Below, piece by piece: positions 1 to 5,388 of a DNA stretch of 15,522 nucleotides (positions are counted from its first letter, which is position 1; each line of letters begins with the position of its first letter). Location: contig CAZDIU010000102.1 in assembly GCA_964505535.1 (NCBI GenBank), positions 1 to 15,522 on the forward strand. Direction: 5' to 3'. Under the pieces are notes generated by a model that saw only the letters and a list, made by a program, of their open reading frames with translations, did no database searches and was not told where the DNA came from. The position numbers and the translations under genes are program-made. This DNA is from JAABRU01 sp964505535 (lineage in GTDB: Bacteria > Desulfobacterota > Desulfobacteria > Desulfobacterales > Desulfococcaceae).

Positions 1-2
1 GC

Positions 3-374
3 GGCGGACGCCGCAAATTTTTTGCATGCAGTGACCTGAAAATGCAGCCCCGCCAAATTCTGATCGCGTACAGACTCCGGTGGAAAATTGAAATATTTCA
101 TAAGCATATAAAAATGCACTCCGGTTTTGAACACGCTGCACCGAAACATTTTTCATCAGTTTCATCACATGTTCACCTTGTATACATGGCGTACATCCTG
201 CTGCACAGCGGGATTCCGGGAACAGGTGATGACAGTGACTCTGTCACTGAAAAACAGGCAAAGGTGCGGCAGATCCTGGAAAACAGGGAAAATGCCTGTA
301 TTATCCATCAATTGACAAAGATCGGAGGTGCTGAAAGACTGAAAAATCAGTTAAAATCGGCTCTTACAGATTAG
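3..374 (+). pseudogene. IS4-family transposase, C-terminal end (cut by window edge)
   Basis: The reading frame is open from the left edge (codons from base 3) to TAG at 372-374, so the ATG at 42 is internal and not the true start. The segment FFACSDLKM followed by YRLRWKIEIFHKHIK matches the third catalytic region of IS4-type DDE transposases. The spacing Y-(2)-R-(3)-E-(6)-K is exact, and the E is the last acidic residue of the DDE triad. These enzymes cut and paste insertion sequences. About 95 residues follow the signature, with a helical stretch (VYMAYILL) usual for the C-terminal part. I cannot tell whether the part left of the window is complete, and I found no clear terminal inverted repeat downstream, so the copy may be intact or a relic. 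The IS4 signature is seen directly; the subgroup is not determined. Confidence 0.8.
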
Positions 375-571
375 AGATTGCATAATCAACTGAATATACA
401 GTATATTTAATGGTTTTAATTAAATTTGGGGAAAACTTTAAGTAATAGGTGAATGGGATCTCAAAAATGGTACGTGCTGCTACTGGTCTGATGACGGGAA
501 TAGAAAAATCTATGTTAAAAAGCAAGTCTGACTAACGAAATTATATGGAACAAATTCAATAGATTAATAGT
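375..571. other. AT-rich spacer after transposase, no convincing gene
   Basis: This stretch is visibly richer in A+T than the purine and isoprenoid genes to the right. The only coding-like trace is a short plus-strand frame at 442-531 (29 codons, contains KNGTCCYWSDDG) with no start codon. It may be a shredded gene end, but it is too short to call. I see no tRNA, terminator or clear IS end. Confidence 0.4.
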
Positions 572-796
572 TTGAGAGTATATAGTACGATTTTCAGAAA
601 TCGACTTTCAATTGTATTACCTAAAAACTTCGACTTTCAGGAAGTAGAAGTGATTATAATACCGAGAGAAAGAAAATCAGTTTCAAATAATATAGCTCCC
701 ATAGATGATTGGAAAAACGATTTCTTATCGATTTCCAAATGGGATATTTCAGAAGACGAGATAAAGATAAAATCATGGACACTCTCAGAGTTTTAG
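572..796 (+). CDS. VapB-like antitoxin partner of a PIN toxin (probable)
   Basis: This is a 74-residue protein. Near the N-terminus it has a short beta-rich segment (IVLPKNFDFQEVEVIIIPRE, residues 14-33) of the type seen in small AbrB/VapB-like antitoxins. It ends in an acidic tail, KWDISEDEIKIKSWTLSEF, which resembles the toxin-binding tails of such antitoxins. Its 3' end overlaps a downstream frame whose ATG (775) begins like a PIN toxin, the usual antitoxin-toxin overlap. The only in-frame start is TTG at 572, with no good Shine-Dalgarno sequence, and a TAG lies at 560-562, so the true N-terminus may have been lost. Antitoxins of this kind bind DNA and neutralise a PIN ribonuclease. Here the ribonuclease is truncated, so the gene is probably an orphan. 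The family assignment comes from pattern recognition only. Confidence 0.55.
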   Translation: MRVYSTIFRNRLSIVLPKNFDFQEVEVIIIPRERKSVSNNIAPIDDWKNDFLSISKWDISEDEIKIKSWTLSEF

Positions 797-813
797 CAGA
801 TACATCAGTGATA
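775..813 (+). pseudogene. PIN-domain toxin remnant, N-terminus only
   Basis: An ATG at 775 overlaps the end of the antitoxin frame and encodes MDTLRVLADTSVIF. The segment VLADTSV is the first strand of a PIN ribonuclease, with the first metal-binding aspartate and the usual T-S after it. After about codon 12-13 the frame no longer resembles a PIN protein. The DNA from about 823 onward instead encodes the end of a different toxin on the opposite strand. The frame stays open to about 966 only by chance. I read this as a toxin gene cut by a rearrangement, leaving the antitoxin without a partner. The right boundary of the remnant is approximate. Confidence 0.5.
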
Positions 814-822
814 TTTCTCCTC

Positions 823-1007
823 TCACAATTTCAACACCTGATCATACATTCCTTCACTGATCCAAAAATGATGATTATTTCTCAGTTCATCCATAATATC
901 CTTCACGGATTGAATAAAATTCTTTTTCATCGTCTGAACAGGTATTTCCAATGTTCCGGATATTGAAATATTATATTGCTGATTGGGGTTGTATTACTCA
1001 CAATCAT
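823..1007 (-). pseudogene. DUF3368 (PIN-like) toxin with internal deletion
   Basis: The minus-strand ATG at 1007-1005 overlaps the TGA of the upstream UPF0175 gene (ATGA). It starts MIVSNTTPISN, the characteristic N-terminus of DUF3368 proteins, but this frame soon stops (MIVSNTTPISN plus 15 unrelated residues). In another minus frame, ending at TGA 825-823, the DNA encodes SGTLEIPVQ, then MKKNFIQSVKDIMDEL, then FWISEGMYDQVLKL. That is the C-terminal part of the same family (typical pattern: G-T-L, K-K, SVK..LDEL, ISE..Y..VL). DUF3368 proteins are about 150-160 residues, so roughly 90 central residues are missing, including most of the PIN active site, and the two ends are out of frame. The gene therefore cannot make an active toxin. 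The two halves are read directly; the deletion is inferred. Confidence 0.7.
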
Positions 1008-1267
1008 AATGCCTGCTCCAGATTCCTGACATCCTCATTCAGTTCATCCGGTTCACCGTGAATCGCAATTCTGTTTATTGCCAAAAAATGTTCAAAAATG
1101 ATCCGATCCATTTTCAGCAAAGCTTCGCCATGTGCTGATGCAATGCTCCCCTGCTCATAAAGACGGATAACCAATTCTTCTGTCAGCATTTCTTTTGCAC
1201 ACTTTGGGGGAATATTTAACTGAAAGGCTATTTCTGTGGGGATTTCAATGATAATCGGCTGCATCAT
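1004..1267 (-). CDS. UPF0175 family antitoxin
   Basis: An 87-residue protein with the layout of UPF0175: an N-terminal strand (IIIEIPTEIAFQLNIPP), an acidic helix (AKEMLTEELVIRLYEQGSIA), a central helix pair (GEALLKMDRIIFEHFLAIN), then IAIHGEPDELNEDVRNLEQAL at the C-terminus. UPF0175 proteins are small predicted DNA-binding antitoxins, usually followed by a DUF3368 PIN toxin. That partner follows here with an ATGA overlap but is internally deleted, so this antitoxin is probably an orphan. Two adjacent ATG codons (1267 and 1264) could serve as the start, behind GGGTGAGAAG. The gene lies 88 bases downstream of purQ, separated by a strong hairpin. Family assignment is fairly secure; activity is unknown. 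Confidence 0.75.
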   Translation of the reverse strand: MMQPIIIEIPTEIAFQLNIPPKCAKEMLTEELVIRLYEQGSIASAHGEALLKMDRIIFEHFLAINRIAIHGEPDELNEDVRNLEQAL

Positions 1268-1285
1268 CTTCTCACCCTGTCCGAA

Positions 1286-1318
1286 AAACCCTAAGGGTTT
1301 TGAAAACCCTTAGGGTTT
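1286..1318 (-). terminator. Perfect 16-bp inverted repeat after purQ, probable terminator
   Basis: AAACCCTAAGGGTTTT (1286-1301) and its exact reverse complement (1303-1318) are separated by a single base. On the minus strand the hairpin is followed by five T residues in all, just after the purQ stop at 1356, which fits a Rho-independent terminator for the purLQ operon. Each arm is itself nearly palindromic (AAACCC/GGGTTT), so a cruciform or two small hairpins are also possible. It also lies about 20 bases upstream of the UPF0175 start, so a role as an antitoxin operator is an alternative. Confidence 0.6.
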
Positions 1319-1355
1319 GAATATGAAAATCTTTTACTGAAAACTGTGCACAGCC

Positions 1356-2168
1356 TCAACTTTCCATAAACGCGACCGCATTGCGGAAGATACGAATTCC
1401 CGGTGTCATATCACTTTTCTCTGATTTCCCGGCGCGATTTGCTTTTTCCTTGTGCCGTGTCCAGTCCGGATGATTGCAGGGATGATTGTATGCTTCGGGA
1501 TGGGGCATGAGTCCGAAAACCCGGCCTGTGGGATCACAGATGCCTGCAATATCCGACAGCGATCCATTGGGATTGTGCGGAAAGGCTCCGTTTGCAGGAT
1601 TTCCGTCCGGCAGAGCATAGCGAAGCACCACCTGCTCATTGGCGATCAGGCGATCCAGCACCGCTTTTTCTGCATAAAAACGGCCTTCTCCGTGACGAAC
1701 CGGCAGTTCTGCACAGTCCATCTTTTTGGTGAATAGGCACGGAGAATTGGGATTGACTTTCAGATTGACCCACTGATCCCGGAAATTGCCGCATTCATTG
1801 TGCGTCAAAGCCACAGATCGGGCTGTGTAATTTTGGTCCAGTCCGGGCAGCAGTCCCAGATTCACCAGCGTCTGAAATCCGTTGCAGATGCCAATGACCA
1901 GATTTCCCTTTGCAATGAAATCCAGAATCTTGTCGCCCAGATTTGTCCGCATCCGCACAGCCTGAATCACACCCGCGCCGTGATCATCACCCCAACTGAA
2001 ACCGCCGCCGAACACCATGATCTGAAATCCGTGCAGAGAAACCGATCCGTCAATCAGGGAATTGATATGCACACGGACAGGACTGGCTCCGGCCAGTTCA
2101 AACGCGTATGCAGTTTCGTGATCACAGTTGAGGCCATAACCGGTAAGAACAAGCACTTTCACTTTCAT
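1356..2168 (-). CDS. purQ: Phosphoribosylformylglycinamidine synthase, glutaminase subunit PurQ
   Basis: The protein has 270 residues from the ATG at 2168, which overlaps the purL TGA (ATGA) and follows GGAGAATTGAT. The frame extends upstream to a start at 2195, but that lies inside purL and is less likely. It is a class I glutamine amidotransferase. The nucleophile elbow is VIGICNGFQTL with Cys95, and the His-Glu pair is in LMPHPEA (His223, Glu225). It hydrolyses glutamine and passes ammonia to PurL, which converts FGAR to FGAM with ATP in the cytoplasm. It is longer than the roughly 225-residue PurQ of Bacillus and resembles the C-terminal glutaminase domain of the large enterobacterial PurL. 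Translational coupling to purL suggests balanced production of the two subunits. It is the last gene of the operon, before a hairpin at 1286-1318. Confidence 0.95.
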   Translation of the reverse strand: MKVKVLVLTGYGLNCDHETAYAFELAGASPVRVHINSLIDGSVSLHGFQIMVFGGGFSWGDDHGAGVIQAVRMRTNLGDKILDFIAKGNLVIGICNGFQTLVNLGLLPGLDQNYTARSVALTHNECGNFRDQWVNLKVNPNSPCLFTKKMDCAELPVRHGEGRFYAEKAVLDRLIANEQVVLRYALPDGNPANGAFPHNPNGSLSDIAGICDPTGRVFGLMPHPEAYNHPCNHPDWTRHKEKANRAGKSEKSDMTPGIRIFRNAVAFMES

Positions 2169-5161
2169 ATCAATTCTCCGAAAGGTTTTTTCCACGCTGA
2201 TTTCAGGCTGTCAATGCTCAGCCGGATGATGTTTTTCTTTGCTTTGCCGCTGATAAGCAGTTCCGGGTTTTCTGTCACTGTTCCAATGCAGGCGCAGTTC
2301 AATCCTGCAAAGAGTTTCTCAAATGCCTGCTGTTTTTCCGGTGCAATGGTGACCATGAATCTGCCTGCGGATTCGGAAAAGAGCAGGATGTCATCCCGGT
2401 TTGCTCCCTGAGCTGGAATTTTCTCCAATGCAATATCCATTCCCAGATTGCCAGCCATGCAGACCATTGCAAGATGAATGCCCAAACCGCCCCGACAGAC
2501 CGCGTGAACCGAGGCTGCAAGCTCTTTTTCAATCACATGCTGCAATGCCCGGTAAACAGGCAGAAATTCCTCAGACCGCACCTGCGGAACATTCGCACCG
2601 GTGTATCCCAAATGCTCGTAATATTCAGACGCGCCCATTTCATTGCGCGTCAGTCCGAGTACATAAACCAAATCCCCCGGCATTTTCGCATCCATTGTCA
2701 CGCATTTTTCCACATTCCCGACAAGTCCGATGGTGGAAAACTGTATACTTTCCAATGCGGAAATTTTATGGGTTTCGCCATACAATCCGGGAAGATGTCC
2801 GTCCACATACATGCTGTCCTTGCCGGAAAGCAGAGGAATGCCATAGGCCAGACAAATCTCTTTCAATGCAAGGCAGGAACGCACGAGTTGCGCAGCCTTG
2901 AATTTTCCGTCCGGGTTTTTTTCCGGGTGATACTGAATATTCGGCCAGCAGAAATTGTCAACACCGCCGATATGATCCACATTCCCGCCCACTGCAAGAA
3001 GACGGCGCACAGCCTCGTCAATGGTGCAGGCTGTCATATGATACGCATCAATAGCGGAATACGCGGGAAGCAATGCCTGTGCAAAGGCAAGTCCCCGGTT
3101 GGAATGCAGCACAGGCCGAATCACAGCCGCATCACTGTTCACATCCCGATCCGCACCAATCAAAGGTTTGATCACACTGGTTCCCTGCACTTCATGATCA
3201 TACTGGCGCACAATCCATTCTTTGGACGCGATATTGGGACGGGAAAGAAGATCAAAAAGCAATTGGTTGAAATCTGATGGAATTGACAGCACTGGCTCAT
3301 ACAATCCGCGTTCTTCCGGGGATTTCCAGTGCGCATCAAATTCCCATTGGGGAAAACCGGATTTGAGCAGATCCATTTCAATAAACGCGCAGGTTTTTCC
3401 CTTGTAACGGATATGCAGCGCGCCGGAATCTGTGTATTGACCAATAACCGTACTTTCCACCGCGTGTTTTGCAGACAGGGACATGAATCGCTCCAAATGC
3501 ACAGGCTTCACTGCCACTGTCATGCGCTCCTGAGATTCGGAAACCCAGATTTCCCACTGATCCAGTCCCTCATATTTCAATGGCACTTTGTCCAGATCAA
3601 TTTCACATCCGTTGCTGAACCGTGCGGATTCGCCCACAGAAGAGGAAAGCCCGCCCCCGCCATTGTCTGTGACAAAGGCTATCAGTCCATCATCTCTGGC
3701 TTCCAGCAGAAAATCGTGCATTTTCTTTTGGGTATAGGGATCACCAATCTGCACATGACCTGCAGGTGTGTTTTCGGAAAAACTTTCTGAAGATGCTGTA
3801 ACCCCGTGAATTCCATCCTTTCCCACACGTCCGCCGCACATGATGACCAGCTCACCCGGAGAAGTTTTTTTCTGTTCGCAGGGTTCGCCATTGATATTTG
3901 CAGGCATGAGACCCACAGCAGTCACATAAACAAGGCATTTTCCCATATAACCGGGGTGAAAGATAACCTGTCCGAAAGTGGTGGGAATGCCGCTTTTGTT
4001 GCCACCGTCACGCACGCCTTCAATCACGCCGTCCAGCAGACGCCGGGGATGCAGTTTCGGTTTGAGATTTCCATTGTAATCGCGGGGCCCGACACAGAAT
4101 CCATAACCGCCCATAAGCAGTTTTGATCCTTTGCCGGTTCCCAGCGGATCACGGTAAACGCCCACAATACCGGTAATCGCGCCGCCGTAAGCCTCCATAT
4201 TGGAAGGGGAATTGTGGGTTTCACCGGTAATCACATAATAATGATTTTCATCAAAACGGCCTGCTCCGGCATTGTCCCACAGCACAGAAACCACCCAGTC
4301 TTTGCTTTTCTGCAGTTCCAAAGTGGGAGCCTCTATGCAGGTTTTGAAAAGACTGTTGACCGCTTCCACAGAGCTGTCTTTCCCCTCTCTGTAATGGAAA
4401 AGTCCCTGAAAGGTATTGTGATTGCAATGATCACTGCGTGCCTGTGAAATATATTCCAGTTCAATGTCTGTGGGATCAGAAAGTCCCACAGCCGCGCGGC
4501 GCGCGATAACATCCGGTTTGCGGAAATAGGAGCGGATGACCGGAATATCATTGGGATTTAAGGCCAGATTCCGTTCATCACTGAGTTTCTGCAGGCTCTC
4601 ATTGCTGTCAATGGGAATGGTCGTGACCGTAGGCATGTGATTGAGAATCACTTTGGGGATGATGAACCCAATGCCGGTTTCCGGATTCCAATCCTGCTTG
4701 GAAAAGATTTTCCACTGCTGGATAATATCATTGGCAAGAATCTTTCTGGCAATGATGTCTGCATGCTGTTCATTCAAATCTTTGCCCCGGAGACAGTAGC
4801 GTTTGGACGTGTAAACGGCTTCTCCGGATTTCAGCCGGATGCCCAGAATATCCTCCACTGCCTCAACAGCAGTCGCGCCTGCATTGTCCCGCACGCCGGG
4901 CCGGAATCCCATCCAGAGAATCCGGTCAAATGGCAAATTCAAAGGCGCAAAAGAGGAAATCTGCGTGACAGGGTTGGTGAAAAGTTCCGTCCGTATCTTT
5001 TCCAGTTGTTCCTGGGAAAGTTCCGCATCAATGGTGACAATATGAACGGTACGGACATCTTCCAGTACAATGCCGAAATAGTCTTTGGCTTTCCGGCATA
5101 TTCCCCGTCCCTCCGGATCGGAAAGATCGGGTTTCAATGTGATTTCAAGTCTGTGTGCCAT
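2165..5161 (-). CDS. purL: Phosphoribosylformylglycinamidine synthase, PurS-PurL fusion
   Basis: A 998-residue synthetase that catalyses ATP-dependent amidation of FGAR to FGAM. Residues 1 to about 75 look like a fused PurS domain (DPEGRGICRKAKDYFG near 15-30, LFTNPVTQ near 60-67). The PurL core follows: SDHCNHNTF (243-251), the nucleotide motif TGETHNSPS (312-320) with YGGAITG, TDNGGGGLSSSVGE (498-511), LSGKDSMY (778-785) and CRGGLGIHLAMV (889-900). There is no C-terminal glutaminase; that activity is on the separate, overlapping purQ. The fused PurS explains why no purS gene is present. The ATG at 5161 gives the conserved PurS-like beginning MAHRLEITL; an AAAGGA lies somewhat far upstream (about 13 bases). 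The 5' end overlaps the small ORF 5145-5366 by 17 bases, so the gene is probably cotranscribed with the methyltransferase upstream. It looks intact. Confidence 0.95.
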   Translation of the reverse strand: MAHRLEITLKPDLSDPEGRGICRKAKDYFGIVLEDVRTVHIVTIDAELSQEQLEKIRTELFTNPVTQISSFAPLNLPFDRILWMGFRPGVRDNAGATAVEAVEDILGIRLKSGEAVYTSKRYCLRGKDLNEQHADIIARKILANDIIQQWKIFSKQDWNPETGIGFIIPKVILNHMPTVTTIPIDSNESLQKLSDERNLALNPNDIPVIRSYFRKPDVIARRAAVGLSDPTDIELEYISQARSDHCNHNTFQGLFHYREGKDSSVEAVNSLFKTCIEAPTLELQKSKDWVVSVLWDNAGAGRFDENHYYVITGETHNSPSNMEAYGGAITGIVGVYRDPLGTGKGSKLLMGGYGFCVGPRDYNGNLKPKLHPRRLLDGVIEGVRDGGNKSGIPTTFGQVIFHPGYMGKCLVYVTAVGLMPANINGEPCEQKKTSPGELVIMCGGRVGKDGIHGVTASSESFSENTPAGHVQIGDPYTQKKMHDFLLEARDDGLIAFVTDNGGGGLSSSVGESARFSNGCEIDLDKVPLKYEGLDQWEIWVSESQERMTVAVKPVHLERFMSLSAKHAVESTVIGQYTDSGALHIRYKGKTCAFIEMDLLKSGFPQWEFDAHWKSPEERGLYEPVLSIPSDFNQLLFDLLSRPNIASKEWIVRQYDHEVQGTSVIKPLIGADRDVNSDAAVIRPVLHSNRGLAFAQALLPAYSAIDAYHMTACTIDEAVRRLLAVGGNVDHIGGVDNFCWPNIQYHPEKNPDGKFKAAQLVRSCLALKEICLAYGIPLLSGKDSMYVDGHLPGLYGETHKISALESIQFSTIGLVGNVEKCVTMDAKMPGDLVYVLGLTRNEMGASEYYEHLGYTGANVPQVRSEEFLPVYRALQHVIEKELAASVHAVCRGGLGIHLAMVCMAGNLGMDIALEKIPAQGANRDDILLFSESAGRFMVTIAPEKQQAFEKLFAGLNCACIGTVTENPELLISGKAKKNIIRLSIDSLKSAWKKPFGELI

Positions 5162-5366
5162 GGTGCTTATATTTTCCTTTTAATAAGTCAAACATCTCAT
5201 CTTCACTGACAAAATCGTTTTTTCTTCCATGTGCAGTGGCATTTGCAAGACAGATGTCTTCCAGAATTTCAGAAAATTGAGTAAAGAATTCTTTTATTTT
5301 TCCATCACTGATTATGCGTTTCATTCGAAAACTGCAACAGATTCTCATAAACAGATTCCAAAGCAT
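5145..5366 (-). CDS. Small hypothetical protein between methyltransferase and purL, possibly frame-disrupted
   Basis: A 73-codon frame that I do not recognise. The part from Met15 (ATG 5324) reads as a plausible small helical protein with segments KIKEFFTQFSEILEDICLAN and FVSEDEMFDLLKGKYK. The first 14 residues are Cys- and Phe-rich and look unlike protein. In the neighbouring minus frame, continuing in phase after the methyltransferase stop, the same DNA reads RQANALESVYENLLQFSNE, which looks more protein-like. So the original gene may have been about 80 residues long and later suffered a frameshift near 5320-5335. It starts 22 bases after the methyltransferase stop and overlaps purL by 17 bases. 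There is a weak CAGG before the first ATG and no clear ribosome binding site before the second. Function unknown. Confidence 0.45.
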   Translation of the reverse strand: MLWNLFMRICCSFRMKRIISDGKIKEFFTQFSEILEDICLANATAHGRKNDFVSEDEMFDLLKGKYKHHGTQT

Positions 5367-5388
5367 TTGCCTGACGGTTTAAGCAATT

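Noticed and set aside
442..531. Short plus-strand frame with KNGTCCYWSDDG, possibly a MORN-like gene end
   Set aside because: Only 29 codons, no start codon and no neighbour support; could be chance.
1286..1318. Telomere-like CCCTAA/TTAGGG string
   Set aside because: Only one pair of units is present, as an inverted repeat in a bacterial intergenic gap; the likeness is coincidental.
1800..2411. 203-codon plus-strand frame across purQ and purL
   Set aside because: Antisense to two conserved genes with clear catalytic motifs; a shadow frame.
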